Origin: Maribacter sp. 4G9
GTDB lineage: Bacteria > Bacteroidota > Bacteroidia > Flavobacteriales > Flavobacteriaceae
NCBI RefSeq assembly: GCF_002742265.1
Contig: NZ_MDGL01000024.1
Coordinates: 1 to 64,000 of the forward strand
Direction of reading: 5' to 3'
DNA: 64,000 bases
In this document: positions 16,369 through 25,658 of the stretch, in pieces
How the letters are laid out: each line of letters opens with the position of its first letter
Numbering within the stretch: the first letter of the stretch is position 1
Notes under the pieces: generated by a model
Databases searched by the model: none
What the model saw: only the letters and a program-made list of their open reading frames with translations
What the model was told of the DNA's origin: nothing
Translations under genes and position numbers: made by a program

Positions 16369-17913
16369 TTACCTTGTCTGTTTTAGGGCTTTTTCCCGAA
16401 TGATTTCGGAAACAGGTTTGTTTTCCAGATGACTTTCCAACCAAGAAATAATATCCAAATAAAGGAATGCCCGCTTTTCGTAGGGATGGTCCTCATACTT
16501 TTTAAGTTCCGTATGTAATTTTTCGAACTCGCCCCTTAGTTCATTGGGGTAAATATTACCTAGGTTCCTTAAAAACTTGATCATCTCCTTTTGAACGGCA
16601 TGCATATCGTTCATCTTAAGTAAAAACTTGTAGGTACTTTTTAATTGGACTTCCAGATGATAATCCATGCCGGCCTCATAATGTGCCACTAAACTCAACA
16701 CCCTGGCAAAGCACATAAGGTCTTCGCGCATCTTTAGGTTTTTGTTGTTGATGATTTTTTTAAGGTATACAATACATGTTTTATTGTCCCCAATTCCAAA
16801 ATACAGGCATGCAATCTTGTAGTACAAAACCATCACATGGTGGGCATCTATTCTATCCCTGTGCTTGGTAATGCCATATTCTATAATTTTTACCAGGTAC
16901 ATTCCCTTTTCAAAAGTACCTTCGAGAAAATGAAGATTCAGCTTATTGGCATTTAGGTAAAGAAAGGCCAAGGAGTTGATGTTGTCGTTCTGAGGAAAAT
17001 CCTTCTCTTGTAAAACTACTTCCATTTTTTGTAGCGTTTCCTTAAATTGGGAACTATACTTTACATAGAACAAGGATTCTAGCAAGTAATGGTTTCCTTT
17101 TAGAAAGAAAACTGGGTTTAAATAGATCATTTCCTTGTAATCATAGAAAAGATCCACCCACTTGCTTGCGTATTTGTAGGATGAAAGGAAATCCTGGGTC
17201 AAAAAACTATACCATAAATGTGCCTTGTATAACCACAATTTCTCCCTAAAACCAAAGGTTTCAACATCGACTTTGGGTAAATGTTTTGAAAAATATTGCT
17301 TTACTTTTTGGAGGTCCTCATCACTACGCACATAGCCAACCTTTAGCATCATGCTGTATAACTGTAAGGATAAGTTGGAAAGCTTACTGGTAATAACGTT
17401 TTGGCCCGATAAATCCTTTGCTTGAATGGCAAGTTCATCCGCTCGATCCGGAATACTACGGGTAATGTACTGCGTCTCGATGATTTTTTCAAATTCTACA
17501 ATTTCATATGCGATGTTCTTCTCCTCATTTTCTATGGCAGTGGATTTTGCTTTGTCCAGAATTTTAAGACTTTGTTTGTACAATCCCTTCTGATATAGAA
17601 TGGTAGCAAAATCCAATTGTTCCCGTATTTGAACCCTAATGTTTTGGTTGACGGGATTAAGCCGAAGGCTTACAAGAATTTGCTTATACAAATGGGCTTT
17701 CAGATTGGAAAGCTGTGCCTTTTTAACTATTCCACTGGAAAGTATTACTTTTTCATCATAACGCTTAATTTTGTCAAGTAGATTGAAAAGTGCCAAAAAT
17801 TTTGCGTCGGTATTTACACCCAAACGGCCTACATAAAGTTTAAATTGTCGCTTTTCCGATTTTGAAAGCGATTTTACCAAAACGAACAACGCATCTTTAT
17901 GAGCATTTGTCAT
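16369..17913 (-). CDS. Large helical (TPR-like) protein of unknown function
   Basis: A 514-residue soluble protein with no signal peptide or membrane segment. It opens with LVKSLSKSEKRQFKLYVGRL and is almost entirely amphipathic helices with aromatic residues at TPR-like spacing (for example YQKGLYKQSLKILDKAKSTA and YKIACLYFGIGDNKTCIVYL). That reads as a TPR/SEL1-type scaffold of a dozen or more helices. I know similar unannotated proteins only as conserved hypotheticals in flavobacteria. It is divergent from leuA with a 146-bp intergenic region, and upstream of the EamA transporter. Confidence 0.65.
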   Translation of the reverse strand: MTNAHKDALFVLVKSLSKSEKRQFKLYVGRLGVNTDAKFLALFNLLDKIKRYDEKVILSSGIVKKAQLSNLKAHLYKQILVSLRLNPVNQNIRVQIREQLDFATILYQKGLYKQSLKILDKAKSTAIENEEKNIAYEIVEFEKIIETQYITRSIPDRADELAIQAKDLSGQNVITSKLSNLSLQLYSMMLKVGYVRSDEDLQKVKQYFSKHLPKVDVETFGFREKLWLYKAHLWYSFLTQDFLSSYKYASKWVDLFYDYKEMIYLNPVFFLKGNHYLLESLFYVKYSSQFKETLQKMEVVLQEKDFPQNDNINSLAFLYLNANKLNLHFLEGTFEKGMYLVKIIEYGITKHRDRIDAHHVMVLYYKIACLYFGIGDNKTCIVYLKKIINNKNLKMREDLMCFARVLSLVAHYEAGMDYHLEVQLKSTYKFLLKMNDMHAVQKEMIKFLRNLGNIYPNELRGEFEKLHTELKKYEDHPYEKRAFLYLDIISWLESHLENKPVSEIIREKALKQTR

Positions 17914-18059
17914 CGTAATAATATATGTTTAAATTATTGTAAATCAATATCTTGATATTATCGAAAAGTATATTAACGTTGTAAATGTCATAACAAAATT
18001 TGCTTTTTTCGTTATCGGCGTTATATATTCGTTTAACTTGCTAAAACTACATAAATATA

Positions 18060-19232
18060 ATGAGCAAAGATATAGTACAAATTTTTGATACTACACTTAG
18101 GGATGGAGAGCAGGTTCCAGGTTGCAAATTGGACATGGAGCAAAAGTTAGTGATAGCTGAAAGGTTGGATGAACTTGGTGTAAATATAATAGAGGCAGGG
18201 TTTCCAATTTCTAGTCCGGGTGATTTCAAATCTGTAGAAAGTATTGCAAAATTAGTCAAGAACGCTACGGTCTGTGGTCTTACCAGGGCGGTCAAAAAAG
18301 ATATTGAAGTTGCCGCGGAAGCCCTTAAATATGCTAAAAAACCAAGGATACATACGGGAATAGGCACTTCGGATTCCCACATAAAACATAAATTTAATTC
18401 CAATAGGGATGCCATAATTGAAAGAGCGGTCGAGGCCGTTAGCTATGCAAAGAAATTTGTGGAGGATGTGGAGTTTTATGCCGAGGATGCCGGGAGAACG
18501 GACAATGAATTCTTGGCAAGGGTCTGCGAAGCGGTTATTAAGGCCGGGGCTACAGTGCTAAATATTCCAGATACCACGGGATATTGCCTTCCGGAGGAAT
18601 ATGGTGCCAAAATGAAATATTTAAAGGAAAACGTAAAAGGTATAGATAAAGCCATTCTTTCCTGCCATTGCCACAACGATCTTGGTTTGGCCACCGCCAA
18701 TTCCATAGCTGGGGTAATCAATGGCGCCCGACAAATTGAGTGTACTATCAATGGAATTGGGGAACGTGCAGGAAACACTTCTTTGGAGGAGGTCGTTATG
18801 ATCATGAGGCAGCACCCAAGCCTAAACTTGGACACCACCATCAATAGCCAATTGCTTTATGATACCAGTAAAATGGTTTCAAACAAAATGGGAATGGTGG
18901 TCCAACCCAATAAGGCCATTGTTGGAGCCAACGCCTTTGCCCATAGCTCAGGAATTCACCAAGACGGCGTTATAAAAAACAGGGAAACCTATGAAATTAT
19001 TGACCCTGCGGAGGTTGGTGTTACGGAATCTTCCATTGTTCTGACCGCTAGAAGTGGCAGGGCCGCCCTAGCCTATCGTGCTAAGCTTGTAGGTTACGAA
19101 CTGACCAAAACCCAATTGGATAAGGTATATGACCAATTCCTAAATTTTGCGGATAGGAAAAAGGAAATTCTTGATGCCGATATCCATGAAATTATCGAGG
19201 CAAGCAACGTAAACCTTCAAAGTATACCGTAA
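18060..19232 (+). CDS. leuA: 2-isopropylmalate synthase, short form
   Basis: A 390-residue enzyme of the HMGL-like family that condenses acetyl-CoA with 2-oxoisovalerate, the first step of leucine synthesis. Catalytic features are [13 protein letters not shown] (metal-binding Asp and catalytic Arg at residues 10-15) and the [13 protein letters not shown] metal-binding histidines. The usual C-terminal leucine-binding regulatory domain is absent: the protein ends after [10 protein letters not shown], about 120 residues short of the E. coli enzyme. Short forms are common in Bacteroidota, so this is not a truncation. Citramalate or homocitrate synthase activity is an alternative, but leuB starts only 2 bp downstream. 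Confidence 0.85.
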   Translation: MSKDIVQIFDTTLRDGEQVPGCKLDMEQKLVIAERLDELGVNIIEAGFPISSPGDFKSVESIAKLVKNATVCGLTRAVKKDIEVAAEALKYAKKPRIHTGIGTSDSHIKHKFNSNRDAIIERAVEAVSYAKKFVEDVEFYAEDAGRTDNEFLARVCEAVIKAGATVLNIPDTTGYCLPEEYGAKMKYLKENVKGIDKAILSCHCHNDLGLATANSIAGVINGARQIECTINGIGERAGNTSLEEVVMIMRQHPSLNLDTTINSQLLYDTSKMVSNKMGMVVQPNKAIVGANAFAHSSGIHQDGVIKNRETYEIIDPAEVGVTESSIVLTARSGRAALAYRAKLVGYELTKTQLDKVYDQFLNFADRKKEILDADIHEIIEASNVNLQSIP

Positions 19233-19234
19233 GC

Positions 19235-20353
19235 ATGCATTTGGAAATAGCTGTACTGGGAGGCGATGGTATTGGCCCGGAAGTCGTAGCCCAATCCCTT
19301 AAGTGTCTACGCTCCGTTGAAGAAACTTTTGGCCATAGCTTCAAATTTAAAAAAGCGCTTATAGGTGCTGAAGCCATTGATAAAAAGGGCACACCTCTCC
19401 CGAAGGACACCTTAAAGCTCTGCAAGCATTCAGATGCCATCTTGTTTGGAGCCATAGGTATGCCAAAATATGATGGCAATCCAGAATCTAAAATTTGGCC
19501 AGAACAAGGGCTATTGAAGATTCGAAAGGAATTAGATCTTTTTGCGAATATTAGACCGGTGAAAGTATTTCCCGCGTTAATAAAGCAATCCCCTTTGAAC
19601 AAAAAGCTGATTAAAGATACGGACCTTGTCATCTACAGGGAATTGTCCGGAGGGATTTACTATGGAAACAAATCAATGGATTCAGGTACCAATATCGCTA
19701 CTGATACCTGTTCTTATTCCGAGGATGAAATCAGTAGAATAACCCATTTAGCGTTTAAAGCGGCCAAAAATAGACGAAAGAAGGTTACTTTGGTAGATAA
19801 GGCCAACGTACTTGAAACTTCCCGTTTGTGGAGAAGGGTGGTCACTTCCATTGCAAAGAGTTATCCTGAAATTGAACTGGAAACACTTTTTATCGACAAC
19901 GCGGCAGTCCAAATGATTCTCAATCCCTCACAGTTTGACGTAATACTTACGGACAATATGTTTGGGGATATTTTATCCGATCAAGGAAGTGTCCTTGCAG
20001 GTTCCATTGGCTTACTTCCCTCTGCTTCCGTGGGGGCCGAACATGCCATGTTCGAACCTATTCATGGCTCCTATCCAGATGCCAAGGATAAGAACATAGC
20101 GAATCCTGTAGCAGCCATTCTAAGTGCAGGTATGTTGTTACAGCACTTTAAGCTCAATGAAGAGGCCGATGCATTGGTAGCCGCGGTATTAAAATCCTTC
20201 TCTAAAAAAATCGTTACCCCAGATATTATGGGAAGCAGTAAATACGGCACCAATTATGTGGGGGACTTTATTGCGGACAATATTATGGAAATGGAAGATA
20301 ACTTCAACATGAACGATGAGAATATTGACTTGGGCAAGTCTACCATCATTTAA
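19235..20353 (+). CDS. leuB: 3-isopropylmalate dehydrogenase
   Basis: A 372-residue NAD-dependent decarboxylating dehydrogenase that makes 2-oxoisocaproate in leucine synthesis. Family blocks are AVLGGDGIGPEV at the N-terminus, the substrate Arg motif RKELDLFANIRPV, YRELSGGIYYG, KANVLETSRLWRRVV and the metal-binding DNMFGDILSD, followed by NAD-binding HGSYPDAKDKNIANP. A C-terminal tail of about 18 residues (after FIADNIMEMED) is longer than usual. It forms a two-gene operon with leuA; leuC and leuD are not in this window. Confidence 0.93.
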   Translation: MHLEIAVLGGDGIGPEVVAQSLKCLRSVEETFGHSFKFKKALIGAEAIDKKGTPLPKDTLKLCKHSDAILFGAIGMPKYDGNPESKIWPEQGLLKIRKELDLFANIRPVKVFPALIKQSPLNKKLIKDTDLVIYRELSGGIYYGNKSMDSGTNIATDTCSYSEDEISRITHLAFKAAKNRRKKVTLVDKANVLETSRLWRRVVTSIAKSYPEIELETLFIDNAAVQMILNPSQFDVILTDNMFGDILSDQGSVLAGSIGLLPSASVGAEHAMFEPIHGSYPDAKDKNIANPVAAILSAGMLLQHFKLNEEADALVAAVLKSFSKKIVTPDIMGSSKYGTNYVGDFIADNIMEMEDNFNMNDENIDLGKSTII

Positions 20354-20366
20354 TTCAAAACCTGAT

Positions 20367-21590
20367 TTATTCGGTCAATAATTCTTGTAGAAAGCTGTTG
20401 AATTCCTTTTTGAATTCCTCGTATTTGTTCCCCGTTGCGGGACCATTGAATCCCGTGTGTATTTTTCGCACCCCCCCTTTTTTATCCACGAAAATGGTTG
20501 TTGGATATGATAGTACGTGGTTCAACATAGGCAATTTCTGCTGGGCCTTTTCTTTATCATAGCTTCCGTATTGTGCCAATAAGATTGGGTAGGATATGCC
20601 AATTCTATCCTTAAGCCGCTGAATACTTTGCAAAGCGCGTTCTTTCGTTTTCGCCTGTTCAAAGGCGAGTGCGATAATTGCCAAATCTTCATTTTTATGA
20701 TTTTCCAAATAGTCCACAAGGAATTTGGACTCATCCAAACAGTTTGGGCACCAAGAACCCATGAGTTGGACAATGACGACCTTATTTTGGAAGGAAGGAT
20801 CGGATAGGGATACCATTTCTCCCACTAAGTTTGGAAAAGAGAAGTCGAATTTATCATATCCCTCTTTTATAAACGTCAGGGAATCAGGACTCGGTAGTTC
20901 ATAAAGTTCGTTTCGCATGGCAACAAAGGGTTCCTTGAAATGATTTCCGGAATAAAAGGTTCCGTTCATGGAACTGTCAGTAACCTTTGCCTGGAACAGG
21001 AAGGCGTGCGCTCCATCAAAGGCGGATATCTTTAAGGAATCCTTATCCATGACCCCTTCCAAATATCGATAGTCCCCTGTGGTCGTTCTAAAGGTTCCTG
21101 AAACGATTCCATCCTTTTGGGTGAAAATCCCCTTACCCATATAACTATCCTCGGTTCCTGGACTGAATTCGGTTTCCCAAATACCGCTAACATTTGTAAG
21201 GCTAGTCTCTACATTGGAAAATCGTTGTTCAAGGCCAAAATCGGCTTCAAAGGGAACCATTCTTTCCAAACTCTCTATCACAAATACGCCTTGCATCGAT
21301 TCATTGGTCAGCTTGGCGGTAATGTACCCCTCAAATACTGGTGCCTTGATCAGTATGGAGTCTCCTTGAATGGTAATTTCATCTACCAATATAGTTTCCT
21401 CCCCGTTTAATATTTTTATGTGGTGCGTGTCACCTCCGATCCTTTTCAATTCAAAATTAAACGGCAATATTTGATTATCCTTCACCGTCAGTCTGGCTTG
21501 CCAGATACCTTCTTTGGGCTGGGTCGTTTTGTCTTTTGGTGCACAAGCAAAAAACAGCAACATTAAAATGGGAATAAAGGCTTTTCTCAT
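20367..21590 (-). CDS. TlpA-like thiol-disulfide oxidoreductase lipoprotein
   Basis: A 407-residue envelope lipoprotein (signal peptide MRKAFIPILMLLFFAC). Residues 20-235 form a beta-rich N-terminal domain in two repeats (GIWQARLTVKD... and GIWETEFSPGTED...). The C-terminal 170 residues are a thioredoxin-like redoxin domain with active site MGSWCPNCLDE and the cis-Pro loop YPTTIFVDKKGGV. It probably reduces or shuffles disulfides in the periplasm; the partner is not identifiable. It is convergent with leuB (13 bp between) and divergent from pheT. Confidence 0.85.
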   Translation of the reverse strand: MRKAFIPILMLLFFACAPKDKTTQPKEGIWQARLTVKDNQILPFNFELKRIGGDTHHIKILNGEETILVDEITIQGDSILIKAPVFEGYITAKLTNESMQGVFVIESLERMVPFEADFGLEQRFSNVETSLTNVSGIWETEFSPGTEDSYMGKGIFTQKDGIVSGTFRTTTGDYRYLEGVMDKDSLKISAFDGAHAFLFQAKVTDSSMNGTFYSGNHFKEPFVAMRNELYELPSPDSLTFIKEGYDKFDFSFPNLVGEMVSLSDPSFQNKVVIVQLMGSWCPNCLDESKFLVDYLENHKNEDLAIIALAFEQAKTKERALQSIQRLKDRIGISYPILLAQYGSYDKEKAQQKLPMLNHVLSYPTTIFVDKKGGVRKIHTGFNGPATGNKYEEFKKEFNSFLQELLTE

Positions 21591-21666
21591 AATTTCTGGA
21601 TTCTTATACGAATTAACAACTTAAAATTTTCATTTTAAAATAAAGGAGAAAACAAACAGACCGCTG

Positions 21667-21697
21667 TTGAATGTCTTGGGGCATTGTTTTATCTTTG
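21667..21697 (+). promoter_or_regulatory. Promoter of pheT
   Basis: TTG at 21667-21669, 20 nt, then TATCTTTG at 21690-21697: a full match to the Bacteroidota consensus. The -7 box ends 18 bp before the pheT ATG, implying a leader of roughly 10-14 nt. Confidence 0.7.
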
Positions 21698-21715
21698 GCT
21701 GCTTAAAATAGACTG

Positions 21716-24148
21716 ATGAAAATTTCTTACAACTGGCTTAAACAGTTTATCAATATAGATTGGAGCTCCCAAAAAACGGGAGAGCTTTTAACCGATTTAG
21801 GACTGGAAGTTGAGGGTATTGAACCTTTTGAATCCGTGAAGGGAGGACTGAAAGGTGTTGTTGTTGGACATGTACTTAGCTGTGAACAACATCCCAATGC
21901 AGACCGGCTAAAGGTTACCACGGTCGATTTGGGTAACGGATCTCCAGTACAAATCGTGTGTGGAGCCCCCAATGTAGCAAAGGGACAAAAAGTGCCCGTA
22001 GCTACTATTGGTACTACGCTCTATACCAAGGAAGGAGAAGCTTGGAAGATAAAGAAAGGGAAGATTCGGGACGAAGAAAGCCATGGAATGATTTGTGCCG
22101 AGGACGAATTGGGACTTGGTGAGAGTCATGATGGTATAATGGTTTTGGACGACAGCTTAAAACCGGGCACTCTTGTATCTGAGTTGTTCAACGTAGAGCG
22201 GGATGAGGTTTTTGAGATAGGGCTTACGCCAAACAGGGCAGATGCCATGAGTCATTTTGGGGTGGCAAGAGATCTTAAGGCAGGGTTGAAGCAAAAAGAA
22301 ATCAACAAGGAATTGATTACACCTCCCGTAAGCCATTTTAATGTTTCCAACAGATCTCTAAGAATTGATGTTGATGTAAAGAACAATAGCTTGGCACCTA
22401 GATATTGTGGTGTCACCATCAGCAATATTATTGTGCAACCCTCACCAGATTGGCTTAAAAATAGGATAAGGGCCATTGGTCTAACGCCCAAGAACAATGT
22501 AGTGGACGCTACCAACTATGTATTACACGAATTGGGTCAACCCTTACATGCTTTTGATGCCAATAAAATCAAAGGAGGGAAAATAGAGGTGAAAACCTTG
22601 CCAAAGGGAACAAAATTCACAACTCTAGATGGTGTTGAGAGGGAATTGCACGAGGAGGACCTTATGATTTGCGATGCCGAAAAGCCCATGTGTATTGCAG
22701 GGGTTTTTGGTGGAATACATTCCGGTGTCACGGAACACACCACCGCAATATTTTTGGAAAGTGCCTATTTTAATCCGGTATCCATTAGAAAAACTGCTAA
22801 AAGGCACGGACTTAATACTGATGCTTCCTTTAGGTTCGAAAGAGGTATTGACATCGAAAATGTGGAGTATAGTCTTAAGCGTGCCGCGTTGTTGATCAAG
22901 GAAATATCGGGTGGCGATATCACCTCTGACATTGTGGATCTTTATCCCAAGAAGCATAAGGATTTTGAAGTTTTTCTGGTTTTCGAAAAAATTAATAAGT
23001 TAATTGGCCAAAATATACCACAGGATACCATAAAGTCGATTTTGACCTCTTTGGATATTAAGGTAAGGAATGTCACGGAGGCCGGTATGGGACTTACGGT
23101 TCCTTCCTATCGGGTAGATGTACAACGACAAGTAGATGTTATTGAAGAAATTCTACGAGTCTATGGCTATAACAATATTAACTACAGTGAAAAGTTAAAT
23201 GCATCGGTAGCATCCACAAGTCCCTTTGAAGATTATAAAATCCAACAGATCATTGGTGACTTGTTGGCATCCAAGGGGTATTTTGAAACACTTACCAATA
23301 GTTTGACCTCCCCAACCTTCGACAAGCTTTTGGAAGGGGAAATAAAGACCAAAAAACATGTTACCATTCTGAACCCATTAAGTGGGGAACTTTCGGTTTT
23401 AAGAAAATCATCCCTATTTACTGCTTTGGAATCGGCTTGTTTCAATATAAATAGGAAACGCCAGAACTTGAAGTTGTTCGAGTTTGGTAAAACCTATTAT
23501 GAAGAAAATGACAACCGTATTGAAGAAAAATACCTTGGCGTCTTGTTGAGCGGGGAAGCCAACGAGAATACTTGGACAGAACCCTCCAAAGGCACGGATT
23601 TCTTTCAATTAAAATCCATGGTGGATACCATATTGGAACGTTTGGGAATTTTTGGCATTACTAGTGTACCGGATGAATCCCTATTATTTTCGGAAGGTAT
23701 ATCCTATAAAAAAAATGGAGGGGATGTATTGGTCTCCTTTGGAATTGTAAAAAAGGATATCGCCAAACACTTTGACATTAAACAACAGGTTTTCTATGCC
23801 GATTTTAAATGGGACGTTATTTTAAACAGTTTGAACAAAAACGGGATTATTTTCAAGGAAATTTCCAAATACCCTGAAGTTAAAAGGGATTTCGCCCTAT
23901 TGTTGGACAATGCCATCACCTTCAAGGAAGTCTATGATCTAGGTTTTAGGACGGAGCGAAAATTATTGACGCACATAAATTTATTCGATGTGTACCAGGG
24001 CAAGAACCTACCGGAGGGTAAAAAATCATACGCCGTAAGCTTTACACTAAAAGATAGTAATGGTACCTTGACGGACACGCAAATCGACAAAATTATGTCG
24101 AAACTCCAAAGTAGCTACGAAAAGGAATTGCAGGCAGAACTTAGATAG
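21716..24148 (+). CDS. pheT: Phenylalanine-tRNA ligase beta subunit
   Basis: An 810-residue subunit of the (alpha-beta)2 phenylalanyl-tRNA synthetase, of bacterial length. Domain order fits: N-terminal MKISYNWLKQFINI, a tRNA-binding EMAP-like OB domain at about 45-150 (VLSCEQHPNADRLKV), the B3/B4 editing domain (LTPNRADAMSHFGVARDLK and ALVAPRYCGV-like APRYCGV), B5, the core domain, and a C-terminal FDX-ACB anticodon-binding domain (SKYPEVKRDFALLLD). pheS is not adjacent, the usual situation in Bacteroidota. Confidence 0.95.
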   Translation: MKISYNWLKQFINIDWSSQKTGELLTDLGLEVEGIEPFESVKGGLKGVVVGHVLSCEQHPNADRLKVTTVDLGNGSPVQIVCGAPNVAKGQKVPVATIGTTLYTKEGEAWKIKKGKIRDEESHGMICAEDELGLGESHDGIMVLDDSLKPGTLVSELFNVERDEVFEIGLTPNRADAMSHFGVARDLKAGLKQKEINKELITPPVSHFNVSNRSLRIDVDVKNNSLAPRYCGVTISNIIVQPSPDWLKNRIRAIGLTPKNNVVDATNYVLHELGQPLHAFDANKIKGGKIEVKTLPKGTKFTTLDGVERELHEEDLMICDAEKPMCIAGVFGGIHSGVTEHTTAIFLESAYFNPVSIRKTAKRHGLNTDASFRFERGIDIENVEYSLKRAALLIKEISGGDITSDIVDLYPKKHKDFEVFLVFEKINKLIGQNIPQDTIKSILTSLDIKVRNVTEAGMGLTVPSYRVDVQRQVDVIEEILRVYGYNNINYSEKLNASVASTSPFEDYKIQQIIGDLLASKGYFETLTNSLTSPTFDKLLEGEIKTKKHVTILNPLSGELSVLRKSSLFTALESACFNINRKRQNLKLFEFGKTYYEENDNRIEEKYLGVLLSGEANENTWTEPSKGTDFFQLKSMVDTILERLGIFGITSVPDESLLFSEGISYKKNGGDVLVSFGIVKKDIAKHFDIKQQVFYADFKWDVILNSLNKNGIIFKEISKYPEVKRDFALLLDNAITFKEVYDLGFRTERKLLTHINLFDVYQGKNLPEGKKSYAVSFTLKDSNGTLTDTQIDKIMSKLQSSYEKELQAELR

Positions 24149-24151
24149 CGG

Positions 24152-24724
24152 TTAAAACAAGCTGAGAGGGAAAAATACACTGTCTATTTCATGTATTACC
24201 CCATTGAGCTGCTCTGAATCGGCATTTACAATTTTTGCCTGATTCCCTTTAGGGTCTGTAAGTACGATATCGATGCCGTTCATGGTAGCGGTAATTTTTT
24301 CGCCCAAAATGGTAGTAAAGGAAGCTTCCCCATTACCACGGCACATAGCCCTTAACATTTTGCTGGCAGAGATATTTCCCGCAATAATATGATAGGACAT
24401 AATGGCCTTTAACTTCTCTTTATTATCGGGATTTATCAGCCATTCATTCGTAACTTCAGATAGTTTCTCAAAGGCCGCATTGGAGGGTGCCAAGACCGTA
24501 AATTGGCCATCATAGTCCAAAAGGCAATCCAAATCAGAAGCTTTTAATATAGATAGCAGCATGCTGTGGCTTTCCGTCTTTTCCGTACTATGTAATATGG
24601 AATTTAGTTTTGGACTTACACTGGATATCAAGTTGTCATGCGATTCTGATTGGGACTTTTGAGCGGTGCAGAAAAGTGTAAAGAGCAGTACGGCGAAAGA
24701 CACGGGGGATGTCCAATTTTTCAT
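24152..24724 (-). CDS. Exported fasciclin-domain protein
   Basis: A 190-residue protein with a cleavable signal peptide (MKNWTSPVSFAVLLFTLFCTA) and one fasciclin (FAS1) domain of about 140 residues. The two FAS1 signatures are FTVLAPSNAAFEKL and the C-terminal block with AKIVNADSEQLNGVIHEID. FAS1 domains mediate adhesion in the envelope or extracellular matrix. I take the ATG at 24724; the longer frame to 24778 adds 18 residues that would bury the signal peptide. It is convergent with pheT, 3 bp apart. Confidence 0.85.
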   Translation of the reverse strand: MKNWTSPVSFAVLLFTLFCTAQKSQSESHDNLISSVSPKLNSILHSTEKTESHSMLLSILKASDLDCLLDYDGQFTVLAPSNAAFEKLSEVTNEWLINPDNKEKLKAIMSYHIIAGNISASKMLRAMCRGNGEASFTTILGEKITATMNGIDIVLTDPKGNQAKIVNADSEQLNGVIHEIDSVFFPLSLF

Positions 24725-24896
24725 ATTCAAGGTTCTTTGGTTTGGGGCAAATGTCGTTAATCGATGAATGGTCATCATTCCCTGACAAGATACAATCTTG
24801 ACGTTAATTGAATCCTATATAAAATATGACAAATATTATATTTAACAAATATTTAACAAATAACTAAATTTACAAGTTTTCCATAAAATTTATTTA

Positions 24897-25658
24897 TTGT
24901 CTAACTTTGAAAGAGTTGCTAAAAAAGAAAATATGCTATTTAAAAAAACAAATCTCCTGGAAAAGTTACACTTGGAAAAGGAAAGACACCTAACAAATGG
25001 TGAGAATGTGCTTGAAGAAGTACGAAATATTTTTGCCGAGCTCGATAAAAATTATTCTAGAATCGATAAAAATCTTGCGGAGTCATCCAGAAACTCCAGG
25101 GTAAATATATTTGATTTTGACAAACTGGATTCTGAACGAATTTTTCATGTAGATCAAATTAAAAAGGTCTGTATCGATTACCGGCTTAGATTTTTGGATA
25201 CCAAATACTTTAAGAGCGAAATTCCTGCAGAGGCCTTCTCCAAAATTGTAGATCTGGAGAAGAAGCATGATATCGAATTAAAAGGGTTTAAAATTATTGC
25301 ACCCTCCAAGCTTTTTAAGTTGGAAGATAAGGACGACCCAATTTTGTTCGCCCCTATGGGCAACGGATATTATTATTTGATTCACAAATGGGGCAAGGAT
25401 TTACATCCGTTAAGGAAACTAATGATGTGGCCTTTTAAGAATGTAGGTAACCTTATTTTTGTAATCGTTTTGCTAAGCTATTTGACAACATTGCTAATTC
25501 CCAACGGACTATTTTCAAAATCGAGTTCCATAGCACAATTTGGTATTCTATTTTTCTTTATTTTCAAAAGTATAGTAGCAGTTACCATATTCTATGGCTT
25601 TGCCTTGGGCAAAAATTTTAATCCTGCTATTTGGAACAGCAAATATTACAACGCTTAG
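24897..25658 (+). CDS. Protein of unknown function with two C-terminal membrane helices
   Basis: A protein of 253 residues from TTG 24897 or 241 residues from ATG 24933. I cannot decide between these starts; the longer version begins MSNFERVAKKEN. Residues 15-160 are charged and helical (KLHLEKERHLTNGENVLEEV), with a short conserved-looking domain ending GNGYYYLIHKWGKDLHPLRK. Two hydrophobic segments follow near 188-208 and 220-240. The topology suggests a cytoplasmic domain with a C-terminal hairpin in the inner membrane. No family recognised. An AT-rich upstream region contains ATTTAACAAAT twice in tandem (24840-24861). Confidence 0.6.
   Translation: MSNFERVAKKENMLFKKTNLLEKLHLEKERHLTNGENVLEEVRNIFAELDKNYSRIDKNLAESSRNSRVNIFDFDKLDSERIFHVDQIKKVCIDYRLRFLDTKYFKSEIPAEAFSKIVDLEKKHDIELKGFKIIAPSKLFKLEDKDDPILFAPMGNGYYYLIHKWGKDLHPLRKLMMWPFKNVGNLIFVIVLLSYLTTLLIPNGLFSKSSSIAQFGILFFFIFKSIVAVTIFYGFALGKNFNPAIWNSKYYNA

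Noticed and set aside
17914-18059. Leucine attenuator or T-box upstream of leuA
   Set aside because: No leader peptide with Leu codons, no T-box core and no terminator hairpin were seen.
24840-24861. Perfect tandem ATTTAACAAAT repeat as an operator
   Set aside because: Region is extremely AT-rich, the repeat lacks symmetry and no regulator is nearby; noted only.
24902-24909. TAACTTTG as promoter -7 box for the 24897 gene
   Set aside because: Lies inside the coding sequence if the TTG start is used, and no TTG lies at the right distance upstream; could still support the ATG at 24933.
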